Below, piece by piece: positions 29,139 to 37,516 of a stretch of 64,000 nt of DNA. The stretch's first letter is position 1. Every line of letters begins with the position of its first letter. The position numbers and the translations under genes were made by a program. This stretch comes from CAYQQR01 sp964420035 (GTDB lineage Bacteria; Bacteroidota; Bacteroidia; Bacteroidales; SM23-62), in NCBI GenBank assembly GCA_964420035.1, contig CAYQQR010000010.1, positions 30,383 through 94,382 on the forward strand. The letters run 5' to 3'. The notes below the pieces were generated by a model. It ran no database searches, was not told where the DNA came from, and saw only the letters and a list, made by a program, of their open reading frames with translations.

Positions 29139-30599
29139 ATGCAAATCAATGTGATAGCAATCTTCCTCTTATTGTTCAACCATTTTTTTGGCCGGATCGC
29201 GGATAAAACCGCGGAAGAAGAACCCCAAGAGCCCAATGTTCTTTTTATTTTCACCGATGATCTCTCGGTTAACTTGAATTGTTATGGTAAGGAAGGAATG
29301 CAAACACCCAATCTTGATGAACTGGCAAGCAAAGGAAGGATGTTCAGACAGGCATACTGCCAGGTAGCCTTATGCAACCCATCCCGTGCTTCTGTGATGA
29401 CTGGAAGATACCCGCACGAACTTGGCATCTGGACCAATCAACCGCATTTTCGGGGTGCATATCCACGAATCAAAACCCTGCCTCAAAGATTCAAGGAACA
29501 AGGATATCATTCATTTGGAATTGGCAAGATATATCATAACTGGGGACAGTCGATAGACGGGGATGAAAAATCCTGGTCTGAACCGCAAAAATGGCACTGG
29601 GCGGCCCATTACCATGACTGGTATGTACCGGGACGACCTTATGCGCTGCATTTTGACCTGAAAAAAGGACCTGCGGTACAATGCGAAGATGTACCCGACG
29701 AAGCTTACCTGGATGGGCGGATCGCCAACGCGGCCATCAATAAGCTCCGGGAACTGCAGGAAACACCCTTCTTCCTGGCCGTGGGATTCTGGAAGCCCCA
29801 TTTACCCTATAATGCACCTAAAAAGTATTGGGATTTGTATGACCGGGAAAATTTACCTTCCGTAAAATATCCGGAACCTGTTCCCGGTGTTCCCGGGATC
29901 GCTTATGTAAACTCGAATGAAGCAAGGAGTTATAAGGACGTGGATAGAGAAGGTCCCATCCCGGAGGAACAAAGAGCAGAATTACGGCATGGCTACTGTG
30001 CCGCCATAAGTTATATGGATGCACAGGTGGGCAAGCTTATTGATGAACTTGAAAGACTGGATCTTGCCAGGAACACCATCATCGTATTTGTATCCGATCA
30101 CGGCTATCATGCCGGGGAACACGGACAATTCGGCAAATGGACCAATTTTGAGATCGGGACCCAGGTTCCCCTGATCATTGTGACTCCGGAAATGTCCAGA
30201 CCGGGTGTAGCCAGTGATCAACTTGTCGAACTGGTCGATCTTTACCCAACCCTTGTTGATCTCTGCGGCATTTCTGTTCCTGAAAAAGAAGAACCGTCCG
30301 GTGCGTCACTGGAATCCATACTTCAGGATCCGGATGCAAAGGTCAAGTCTGCTGCTATTTCTCAAACCACCAGACCCCTTGGCGCCAATGCTGATTTTAC
30401 CGTACTGGGCTCCAGTATCCGTACCGAAAAATACCGGTATAATGTATGGATCCAACGAAGTAACGGAGAAATTCTGGCAGAAGAATTGTATGATCTGTCT
30501 ACCAACCCCTATCTTATTGAAAACATCATCGAAAAATCAGGAATGAAAAACACAGCCGAAGGATTAAAAAAACAACTTGATTATCTAACTCGTAAATAA
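29139..30599 (+). CDS. S1-type sulfatase, iduronate-2-sulfatase-like
   Basis: 486 residues with an N-terminal hydrophobic signal (MQINVIAIFLLLF). The formylglycine motif is CNPSR with Cys79. The pattern FTDDLSVNLNCYG, CNPSRASVMTG, GKIYHNWGQS, FWKPHLPYNAP and SDHGYHAGEHGQFGKWTNFE is that of iduronate-2-sulfatase-like enzymes, where the usual GKWH becomes GKIYH. Such enzymes remove 2-O-sulfate from uronic or related sugars. It sits between two paralogous BNR genes, 8 bp before the second. Confidence 0.93.
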   Translation: MQINVIAIFLLLFNHFFGRIADKTAEEEPQEPNVLFIFTDDLSVNLNCYGKEGMQTPNLDELASKGRMFRQAYCQVALCNPSRASVMTGRYPHELGIWTNQPHFRGAYPRIKTLPQRFKEQGYHSFGIGKIYHNWGQSIDGDEKSWSEPQKWHWAAHYHDWYVPGRPYALHFDLKKGPAVQCEDVPDEAYLDGRIANAAINKLRELQETPFFLAVGFWKPHLPYNAPKKYWDLYDRENLPSVKYPEPVPGVPGIAYVNSNEARSYKDVDREGPIPEEQRAELRHGYCAAISYMDAQVGKLIDELERLDLARNTIIVFVSDHGYHAGEHGQFGKWTNFEIGTQVPLIIVTPEMSRPGVASDQLVELVDLYPTLVDLCGISVPEKEEPSGASLESILQDPDAKVKSAAISQTTRPLGANADFTVLGSSIRTEKYRYNVWIQRSNGEILAEELYDLSTNPYLIENIIEKSGMKNTAEGLKKQLDYLTRK

Positions 30600-30607
30600 A
30601 ATTAGAA

Positions 30608-31804
30608 ATGAACCTACGAAACATTTTTTTCTTACAGATTCTTCTGATACTTGGATGCACTGGTCAGAGAGATAAAAAGCCTGATTTCAGCCAGGTACCC
30701 GGAACGGTCATCCACCATATGCCGGCTTCCACCCGTATATATCTGGGATCACCCTGCATAGTCATTTCCCCTGAAGGGGACTATATCGCTTCCATGGATA
30801 TGAACTCATGGGACGATGAAAATGTGGAAGATGAACATACGCTCATATACCGGTCCACCGATAAAGGAAAATCATGGGAAAAGCTCTCGGAAATTCAAAC
30901 ACAGCACTGGTCAAGTCTTTTCTATCATAAGGGTGACCTCTATATCGTTGGGGTAAAAGAGAGTTTTGGTGACCTGGTTATACAGCGATCTGTCGATGGA
31001 GGAGAAACCTGGACGGAACCGCTCGATGAGAATACAGGTCTGATCGCCAGAGGAGCGTACCATTGTGCCCCCGTGCCGGTGGTTAAACATGAGGGCAGGA
31101 TCTGGCGGGGAATTGAAGTGGTGGTTGGCGGACATAAGCGGAAACAGGCCCTGGTGATGTCTGCTCCCGTCGATGCAGATATATTAAAAAGTTCAAGCTG
31201 GACCTTATCCAATTATATTCAGTACCAGGATGAATGGCGTGAAGGGACGCATGGATGGATTGAGGGGAATGTCGTGGTGACACCCGCGGGGGAGCTTGTT
31301 AACATAATCCGCTTGCAAACCGACCAGGGAAGCGGGGTACATGATCTGGCTGCCATGATCAGCATTGCTGGGGACGGAAAGACAATATCCTTCGATCCGG
31401 ACAGCGGTTATATAAACTTACCGGGCGGATCGGATAAAAAGTTCACCATCCGTTACGATTCCGTATCAGGGAAATACTGGTCCCTGGTAAACTGGATCCC
31501 GCCTGAATTTCAGGGGCATCTGGATTCACTCCGGGCAGGCAAGATCAGGAATACTTTGGCCCTGACCAGCAGTCCCGATCTGAAGGAATGGAACATAGAG
31601 CGGATCGTTTTGCAACATCCGGACTTTATAAAACATGGATTCCAATATGCTGATTGGCAAATCGAAGGTTCTGACATGGTAGCTGTTATTCGTACCGGCT
31701 ACGACGATGGCTTGGGCGGACCCCGCAATTATCATGATGCCAATTTCATAACTTCTAATCGGATTAAAAAATTCAGAGAGTCTGAATATGGCAAATTAGA
31801 GTAA
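30608..31804 (+). CDS. BNR (Asp-box) propeller lipoprotein, paralogue of 27901-29106
   Basis: 398 residues, lipobox LILGC (Cys17). Asp-boxes STDKGKSW and SVDGGETW. It aligns end to end with the earlier paralogue: AYHCAPVPVV, VMSAPVDADIL, GWIEGNVVVTP, KFTIRYD, KYWSLVNWIP, FQYADWQIE and GYDDGLGGPRNYHDANFI. The second sulfatase-BNR pair therefore looks like a duplicated two-gene module. It is the last gene of the continuous plus-strand operon; a run of hairpins follows. Confidence 0.82.
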   Translation: MNLRNIFFLQILLILGCTGQRDKKPDFSQVPGTVIHHMPASTRIYLGSPCIVISPEGDYIASMDMNSWDDENVEDEHTLIYRSTDKGKSWEKLSEIQTQHWSSLFYHKGDLYIVGVKESFGDLVIQRSVDGGETWTEPLDENTGLIARGAYHCAPVPVVKHEGRIWRGIEVVVGGHKRKQALVMSAPVDADILKSSSWTLSNYIQYQDEWREGTHGWIEGNVVVTPAGELVNIIRLQTDQGSGVHDLAAMISIAGDGKTISFDPDSGYINLPGGSDKKFTIRYDSVSGKYWSLVNWIPPEFQGHLDSLRAGKIRNTLALTSSPDLKEWNIERIVLQHPDFIKHGFQYADWQIEGSDMVAVIRTGYDDGLGGPRNYHDANFITSNRIKKFRESEYGKLE

Positions 31805-31878
31805 AATGAATTAGCAGGCTAAAATTATGAGTATAATTCGTTCATTTATTAAATCTAATCTCTATGGGGTTAGTTCCC

Positions 31879-31941
31879 CGAAGCTCTGCTTCGAGAAGAA
31901 GTATTAATTTTGTTAATACCTCGTGGCTCTGCCGCGAGGTA
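31879..31941. repeat. Three consecutive hairpins (REP-like) after the sulfatase operon
   Basis: Within 63 bp there are three perfect or near-perfect stem-loops: CGAAGC-TCT-GCTTCG (31879-31893), GTATTAA-TTTTG-TTAATAC (31901-31919), and an 11-bp stem with a TCT loop containing one G-T wobble (31917-31941). The first and third share the loop core GCTCTGC. They could terminate the upstream operon, although no T-tract follows. They also look like a repetitive palindromic element. The rest of the 31805-32110 gap has no other recognisable content apart from a possible -7 element at 32089. Confidence 0.6.
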
Positions 31942-32088
31942 GTTTATTAAGACATATTTTACAATTGATAAATAATTCTGCATAGAAATTCTTAAAAAGC
32001 ACGTGTCTTTTCGATACTATATCAGAATAGCAAGATTTATGTATAAGAAGTTGACTTATAGGTAATACATTCAGGGAAAATCTAAATA

Positions 32089-32096
32089 TAATTTTG
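32089..32096 (+). promoter_or_regulatory. Possible Bacteroidota -7 element (TAATTTTG) before the second aldolase gene
   Basis: TAATTTTG fits TAnnTTTG and ends 14 bp before the ATG. No TTTG is found 19-21 bp upstream, so this is a weak candidate. Confidence 0.25.
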
Positions 32097-32110
32097 AAAA
32101 AACTTACTAA

Positions 32111-33031
32111 ATGGAAAAATTAGGCAAGATATTCGGCCGGATTATCATACCATTGGCTACACCATTCACTAATGATAAAGAACAGGATTTAAATTTCGAT
32201 GCGGCTGCAGCATTGGCAGATTACGTAATCACAAATGATTATTGTGATTCACTGCTCATAGCTGGCACATCCGGTGAGTTCAATACACTTACTATTGAAG
32301 AACGTTTTGAACTGTTCCGTGTTGTTAAAGAAGCTGTGGCGAACCGGGTTCCTCTCATGGCCGGGGCTTGTTCCGGTTCTACCCGTGAAGCGGTATATCT
32401 GGCACAAAAAGCAGAGCAGCTAAGATTCAATGCGGTAATGGTAGTAAGTCCTTATTATTGTCGACCAACACAAGAAGGAGCTTATCAACATTTTGCAGCA
32501 GTTGCTCAGGCAATAAAGCTTCCGGTAATGCTCTATAATATCCCGATTTTTACTGGGTTTAATTTAGAAACAACTACTTTGGCAAGGCTAACGAAAGAAT
32601 ATAATAACATAGTTGGTATTAAAGATGAAGCCGGAATAAATCCAACACAGATGACACAATATGAACAAGTAACCCCGGAAAAATTCACAATATATAATGG
32701 GGATGACACTATGGCACTTTGTGGAATGGTGCAGGGAGCAACTGGTGTTATTAGCGGTGGTTCTCACATGATTGGAGGTTATATGCGGAAGATGATTAAT
32801 AGGATCCTAAACGGTGACTTAAAGAGTGCACTTGGTATGCATAGGACATTGCATCCGTTCTTCAAAGCTTTCGGCAGTAACGGTCGTATTAATCCTATAC
32901 CAATATGGAAAGCGGCTTTGAACCTTTGTGGTCATCAGGTAGGTCCTCCACGATTACCTCTGGATCCTGCAACTCCTGATGAAATTGAAATAATTCGCAA
33001 ACATCTCAGAAGATTGGGGCTAGTAGATTAA
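32111..33031 (+). CDS. DapA/NanA-family class I aldolase, second copy
   Basis: 306 residues. Motifs are GTSGEFNTLT (carboxylate-binding Thr53-Ser54), catalytic Tyr142 in YNIP and Schiff-base Lys171 in VGIKDEAG. It is a member of the dihydrodipicolinate synthase / N-acetylneuraminate lyase superfamily but is only distantly similar to the first copy at 13653. It stands alone after 306 bp of hairpin-rich spacer, so it is probably separately transcribed. It could be the housekeeping 4-hydroxy-tetrahydrodipicolinate synthase or another sugar-acid aldolase. The YNIP and GTSGE variants are seen in both kinds, so I leave it unassigned. Confidence 0.88.
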   Translation: MEKLGKIFGRIIIPLATPFTNDKEQDLNFDAAAALADYVITNDYCDSLLIAGTSGEFNTLTIEERFELFRVVKEAVANRVPLMAGACSGSTREAVYLAQKAEQLRFNAVMVVSPYYCRPTQEGAYQHFAAVAQAIKLPVMLYNIPIFTGFNLETTTLARLTKEYNNIVGIKDEAGINPTQMTQYEQVTPEKFTIYNGDDTMALCGMVQGATGVISGGSHMIGGYMRKMINRILNGDLKSALGMHRTLHPFFKAFGSNGRINPIPIWKAALNLCGHQVGPPRLPLDPATPDEIEIIRKHLRRLGLVD

Positions 33032-33053
33032 TTATCGCTGATACAAATTGGAA

Positions 33054-33195
33054 ACCAACTACCAACAGCCAGAGGCCAACATCTAGCAACCAGAAGCCAG
33101 CAACAACGACCAGCAACCAGAAGCCAGTAACCAGTGTGAGTCGTTAGTCAGGATCAATACTGAGCCCTGTAACCAGTAACCTGAAACCCGAAACA
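33054..33195. repeat. Degenerate CCAG-AACCAG short repeats
   Basis: The start of the 378-bp gap after the aldolase is made of imperfect copies of a unit like AGCAACCAGAAGCCAG (for example near 33085 and 33111), followed by CCAGTAACCTGAAACCCG. Further on, GCAGCGGCAGT occurs twice (33240-33270). No coding frame or RNA is recognisable. The remainder of the gap up to 33409 ends in a CTTAAA-rich leader before the PEBP gene. Confidence 0.5.
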
Positions 33196-33409
33196 TTTTT
33201 TAATAATCCGCAATCGGATAGTTACAAAAAGCAAGTAGGCAGCGGCAGTCCAGTATGCAGCGGCAGTGGCCTGTCTCCTTGCCACCCTGAATTCCTGCAT
33301 CCCTGTATCTTTATATTGACAATCCCTTTGTTTCTTATTAACTTAAGGGATGTCTTCAGCAATGTACCATAGAACTTAAATCACTTAAACCTTAAAACCC
33401 AAGTTCCCT

Positions 33410-33877
33410 ATGGCCTTTAACATAACATCACGTGCCTTTGAATACGGAGCAAGCATTCCGATTGTCCATACCTGTGACGGGGACGATACCTCACCCCCCC
33501 TGCGATGGGATGAAATTCCGAAAGCTACGGTGACCTTTGCCCTCATTATGGAAGATCCGGATGCCCCCATGGGCACTTTTACCCATTGGATCCTCTATAA
33601 TATCCCTTCGGATGTCAATGAAATAGAAAGGATCATTCCCGTGAAAAAAAAGCTTCCCAACGGAGCCATCCACGGCAAGAATGATTTCGGAAAATACGGA
33701 TATGGGGGTCCCTGCCCGCCCAAAGGGGAAGAACACCGGTATTTCTTCAGGATATTTGCTTTAAGGAAGAAACTTCCCCCGGAATCGGCCAATAAAGCCG
33801 ATCAGTTTCACCGGGTCATCAAGGATTATATCATCGACCGGGCCGAGTACATGGGGAAATATAAACGGCGCTCCTAA
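33410..33877 (+). CDS. YbhB/YbcL-family (PEBP, Raf kinase inhibitor-like) protein
   Basis: 155 residues, normal for bacterial phosphatidylethanolamine-binding-protein homologues. Signatures are CDGDDTSPPLRWDEIP (ligand pocket), DPDAPMGTFTHWILYNIP and YGGPCPPKGEEHRYFFRIFAL. There is no signal peptide, so it is cytoplasmic. The physiological role in bacteria is unclear. It precedes an MgtC-like membrane protein by 11 bp. Confidence 0.93.
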   Translation: MAFNITSRAFEYGASIPIVHTCDGDDTSPPLRWDEIPKATVTFALIMEDPDAPMGTFTHWILYNIPSDVNEIERIIPVKKKLPNGAIHGKNDFGKYGYGGPCPPKGEEHRYFFRIFALRKKLPPESANKADQFHRVIKDYIIDRAEYMGKYKRRS

Positions 33878-33888
33878 ACGGAAAGATC

Positions 33889-34362
33889 ATGGATTTCATT
33901 CCTGAATTTGTCATCGTAGAGCTCAACATACTGCTGCATGTAGTCATTGCAGCCCTGCTGTGTGGCATTATCGGCTACGAGCGGGAAAAGGAAGATAAGC
34001 CTGCGGGAATAAAAACCAATATGGTGGTGGGTGGAGCGGTAGCCCTCCTGGTATCCCTGGGAGAAGTTATCGTAGCGCATTTTGATGAAGTCGGTTTCAA
34101 CGAGTTCATCAGTATGGATCCCACCCGGATCATTCAGGCCATCATTGTCGGCATAAGCTTCATCGGTGCAGGCATCGTGCTGCAGATCGAAACGGAATAC
34201 AAGATCAAGTACTTGACCACCGCTTCCATTATCCTGTTTTCTACGGGTATCGGGATTGCTGTGGCCTTGAATCAGTATGTCCTGGCGGTAGGCGTGACCG
34301 TTTTTATCCTGGTCATTAATTTGTTTATCGGAATGGTTCGGGACAAAATAAGGAAGAAGTAA
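33889..34362 (+). CDS. MgtC/SapB-family membrane protein
   Basis: 157 residues with four or five membrane spans. The N-terminal MgtC signature is seen in LLCGIIGYEREKEDKPAGIKTNMVVGGAVALLV, followed by GISFIGAGIVLQ and TTASIILFSTGIGIAVALNQY. The C-terminal soluble domain of the longer MgtC proteins is absent, as in most SapB-type members. MgtC proteins are linked to Mg2+ limitation and F-ATPase regulation in some bacteria; its role here is not determinable. It converges with polX. Confidence 0.92.
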   Translation: MDFIPEFVIVELNILLHVVIAALLCGIIGYEREKEDKPAGIKTNMVVGGAVALLVSLGEVIVAHFDEVGFNEFISMDPTRIIQAIIVGISFIGAGIVLQIETEYKIKYLTTASIILFSTGIGIAVALNQYVLAVGVTVFILVINLFIGMVRDKIRKK

Positions 34363-34372
34363 TGCGGAACGG

Positions 34373-36094
34373 TTAATTCCTGTTTAAGAGGGATTTCAGG
34401 GATTTCCAGGAACGGGTATTGATCACCTCCTCTTTTTCCAGCCATCCCCGGCGGGCCTGGTCAACGCCATACTTTATGAAATCCAGGTTTGCAATGGAAT
34501 GGGAATCCGTACCAATGGAAAGCTTTAAGCCCATGTCCTTTGCCATTTTGATGTGTGTGTCGTTCAGATCCAGCCGGTCGGGATTGGCGTTGATCTCCAG
34601 GAAGCAGCCCCTGTCTTTGGCTTCCTTCATCACTTTCTCCATATCAAGGGCATAGGGATCCCGCTGTTGGATCATACGCCCGGTGGGATGGGCCAGTATA
34701 TTGAAATAAGGATTGTCCATGGCTTTCAGAATTCGCGTGGTCTGCTTTTCTTCTGACAGCTTCATGTGATAATGAACCGAACAGGTGACCAGGTCGAGCT
34801 CTTTCAGGATCTCATCCGAAAGGTCCAGACTGCCGTCTTCAAGGATATCCACTTCTATGGATTTCAGGATCCTGATATGACCGAGTTCTTCATTAAGCTT
34901 GTCGATGTTTTCAATCTCTTCTGCCAGTCTTTTTTCATCCAGTCCGTTGGCCATGGAAACCTTCTTGGAGTGGTCGGTAATGGCAATGTAATCATAGCCC
35001 CTGTCTGCCGCGGCTTCTGCCATTTCCTTCAGACTGTTCTTACCGTCGGATGCTTTGGTGTGCATGTGGAGATCGCCGCGGATATCATCCAGGGTCAGCA
35101 GATCGGGCAATTTATTTTCTTTGGCAGCTTCAATTTCTCCTCTTTTCTCCCTCATTTCGGGCTCGATGTAACGCAAACCGAGTTTCTTGTAGATCTCTTC
35201 CTCCGTTTTCCCCGCTTGTTTCTTTTTGCCCTTGTACACCCCGTATTCGTTGATCTTGTAGTCTTTGGACTGACCGATCTTCCTGAGATCGATGTTATGT
35301 TCCTTGGATCCCGTAAAATACAATAAGGCAGCTCCGTATGAAGCTTTGGGAATAACGCGAAGGTCGACCTGCAAGCCCGACCGTAATTTAATGGAAGACT
35401 TTGTTTCTCCCTTGGCCAGAATTTCATCGGTTTCTTCATAATTGACGAAATATTCCATGCCTTCTTCCGGTTTTCCGGATGTAGCCAGGATATCGATATC
35501 CCCCACGGTCTCCTTCCTCCTCCTGTAGCTGCCAGCAACCTCTGCATCATCCAGCTTCTTTTCCAGGTATTCAACCAGGGGCTGAACAAAATCCTCCGCA
35601 TCGTTCAGTTTGAAACGCTCCGAACCGCCTTTCTCTTTGAAGGTCTCAATCTCTTTTTTGATCTTCTCAGCAGTTTTTTTGCCGAATCCTTCCAGTTCTT
35701 CCACTTTCCCCTCTTCCACTGCTTTCCGGAGATCCTCGATTGAGCTGATATTCAGTTTATTATATAAAATTTTGGTCCGCTGGGGCCCCATTTGCTCCAG
35801 TTTCATGACTTCCAGCAGACCCGGGGGTATCTTCTTTCTGAGCTTTTCCAGCTGTTTCAGTTTGCCGGTCCCGGCAATTTCCTGGATTTTTCCCACCATA
35901 CTTTTGCCGATGCCCGGCATCTCCTGTATCTCTTTTTTATTACCGGCTATTTCCCTGAGGTTCTTCGATGATTCGGATATGGTACGGGCCGCGTTCCTGT
36001 AGGAACGGATCCTGAATTCATTTTCTCCCTGGATGTCGAGGAGATCGGCTACCTCGTTCAGTATGGCTGCTATTTCCTTGTTGTGCACGGGCAT
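34373..36094 (-). CDS. polX: DNA polymerase/3'-5' exonuclease PolX
   Basis: 573 residues from the Met (MPVHNKEIAAIL) that overlaps the preceding Fpg stop by one base; an upstream extension of 29 residues would read into that gene. The N-terminal helix-hairpin-helix domain (about 1-150, MPGIGKSMVGKIQEI, LEGFGKKTAEKI) precedes the X-family nucleotidyltransferase core with the metal motif GDIDILAT. A C-terminal PHP domain follows (DLHMHTKASDGK, ITDHSKK, HPTGR, GTDSHS), giving 3'-5' exonuclease activity. It acts in base-excision repair, and pairing with a Fpg-type glycosylase fits that. Confidence 0.96.
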   Translation of the reverse strand: MPVHNKEIAAILNEVADLLDIQGENEFRIRSYRNAARTISESSKNLREIAGNKKEIQEMPGIGKSMVGKIQEIAGTGKLKQLEKLRKKIPPGLLEVMKLEQMGPQRTKILYNKLNISSIEDLRKAVEEGKVEELEGFGKKTAEKIKKEIETFKEKGGSERFKLNDAEDFVQPLVEYLEKKLDDAEVAGSYRRRKETVGDIDILATSGKPEEGMEYFVNYEETDEILAKGETKSSIKLRSGLQVDLRVIPKASYGAALLYFTGSKEHNIDLRKIGQSKDYKINEYGVYKGKKKQAGKTEEEIYKKLGLRYIEPEMREKRGEIEAAKENKLPDLLTLDDIRGDLHMHTKASDGKNSLKEMAEAAADRGYDYIAITDHSKKVSMANGLDEKRLAEEIENIDKLNEELGHIRILKSIEVDILEDGSLDLSDEILKELDLVTCSVHYHMKLSEEKQTTRILKAMDNPYFNILAHPTGRMIQQRDPYALDMEKVMKEAKDRGCFLEINANPDRLDLNDTHIKMAKDMGLKLSIGTDSHSIANLDFIKYGVDQARRGWLEKEEVINTRSWKSLKSLLNRN

Positions 36095-36876
36095 CACTTC
36101 TTCTTTTGGCAGGATGGGCAATAGTAGGTTCCCCTGCCCCCTACTTTTATTTTTTTGATCTTGCCGCTGCATTTGGAGCAATCTGTTCCTTCTTCGCGAT
36201 GGGGCAGCAGGTAATCTTCCGGGAAACGGCTGACATCGGCTTCTTTTTCAATGGCGGTTTCCAGGACCTTTTTATTCTGTTTGTACAGTTCTTTGAATTC
36301 TTTTTCCGTCAGGTCACCCGTGCCTGTTTTAGGATGGATACCTGCCTGGTAAAGGATCTCATCGGCATAGATATTCCCGATACCGGCAATCAACGATTGA
36401 TCGTTGAGGGCCGTTTTGATCATGGACCTTTTCTTCTTTAACCGATCGATAAATTCCTCTTCCTTTAATTCCAGGGCATCCGGCCCCAGGTCCTGTTCCT
36501 GGATAAAAGATCCAATGTCACCGGAGAGTTTCAGAAAACCCAGTTTTCGTTTACTGATGTAATGCAGGCTATGCTTGTTATCCAATACAAAACTGCATTT
36601 GGTATATTCCGGGGCTTCCTCTTTTGTCGGGGTATATTGCAACAAACCGGTCATGCCGAAATGCATGACGACGCTGTGCTGATGATCCAGTTCTAACCAC
36701 AGGTATTTTCCTCTTCGTGCGGCATTGGTGATCTTTGTTCCTTTAATGGATTTGCCCGCGACTTGCGGGGTGATGTCTATGAATTCTTTATCGGTGATCT
36801 TCACTTCATCGATCGTTGCATCGCGGGCCTTCCCGGCCTCTTTCCTGTAAATCTCTACATCGGGTAGTTCCGGCAT
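36094..36876 (-). CDS. Fpg/Nei-family DNA glycosylase
   Basis: 260 residues. It begins MPELPDVE, so the catalytic Pro2 and Glu3 are in place. The helix-two-turn-helix region includes GIGNIYADEILYQAGIHP. The C-terminal zinc finger has two Cys pairs (CSKC, CPSC) with the intercalation loop GGRGTYYC. It excises oxidised purines or pyrimidines. It overlaps the start of polX by one base in a TGATG arrangement, indicating tight coupling of glycosylase and repair polymerase. The exact substrate class, Fpg or Nei, is not resolved. Confidence 0.94.
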   Translation of the reverse strand: MPELPDVEIYRKEAGKARDATIDEVKITDKEFIDITPQVAGKSIKGTKITNAARRGKYLWLELDHQHSVVMHFGMTGLLQYTPTKEEAPEYTKCSFVLDNKHSLHYISKRKLGFLKLSGDIGSFIQEQDLGPDALELKEEEFIDRLKKKRSMIKTALNDQSLIAGIGNIYADEILYQAGIHPKTGTGDLTEKEFKELYKQNKKVLETAIEKEADVSRFPEDYLLPHREEGTDCSKCSGKIKKIKVGGRGTYYCPSCQKKK

Positions 36877-36893
36877 GGCTATTGGCTTTAATA

Positions 36894-37487
36894 TTATGAC
36901 AGGTCGTCCTTCACTTTATCGATAGCCTCTTCTATGGCCGATTGGAGCGAATCAAGCGACATGTCACGGGCGTTGTATTTGAATAATTTGTTTTGACCCT
37001 CGTAATATTCGGTCAATTCGGCCAATTGTTCTTTTTCGCTTTCCAGCTTCTTGGACATTAATTCCCGGATCTCAATTTTTTCCCGCTTCTTTTTCTCCCG
37101 GTGCTTTTGCATGATCCTTTTCTTGGCGTTGTTCAGGCCGGTTTCCAGGTAGAACACAATATGCAACCGGGAATTGAGATCTTCCATCAGTTCATCGAGA
37201 AACTGCGCCTGGTCCCGGTTACGGGGAAAGCCGTCAAAAACGTAACCTTCGGATTTCTTGTCTTCCTTTACTTTCTCAGATACCAGCTTCTTCACAACAT
37301 CATCCGGAACATTTTCACCCCGGGAAACATATTTTTCCATCTCTTTTCCCAGTTCCGTACCTTTTTTAATCAGTTTGCGTATCATCTCTCCGGAATCCAG
37401 GTGAAAGAGGCCGTATTTCCCGGCAACTTTACTGGCGTGGGTACTTTTACCGCTTCCGGTATGTCCTATAAATCCAATGTGCAACAT
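36894..37487 (-). CDS. Adenylate-kinase-like nucleoside monophosphate kinase
   Basis: 197 residues with a P-loop GHTGSGKST (residues 8-16), FHLDSGEMIR for nucleotide binding and GYVFDGFPRNRDQAQFLD, the adenylate-kinase signature. The C-terminal part, where normal adenylate kinases have the LID with conserved Arg residues, is replaced by a Lys/Glu-rich helix (HREKKKREKIEIRELMSKKLESEKEQ). It is therefore likely a paralogue of adk with altered specificity, not the housekeeping enzyme. It is in the same orientation as the repair genes, 17 bp upstream of them. Confidence 0.8.
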   Translation of the reverse strand: MLHIGFIGHTGSGKSTHASKVAGKYGLFHLDSGEMIRKLIKKGTELGKEMEKYVSRGENVPDDVVKKLVSEKVKEDKKSEGYVFDGFPRNRDQAQFLDELMEDLNSRLHIVFYLETGLNNAKKRIMQKHREKKKREKIEIRELMSKKLESEKEQLAELTEYYEGQNKLFKYNARDMSLDSLQSAIEEAIDKVKDDLS

Positions 37488-37516
37488 TATGATAAGTTTT
37501 AGTAATTATTTCAAGA

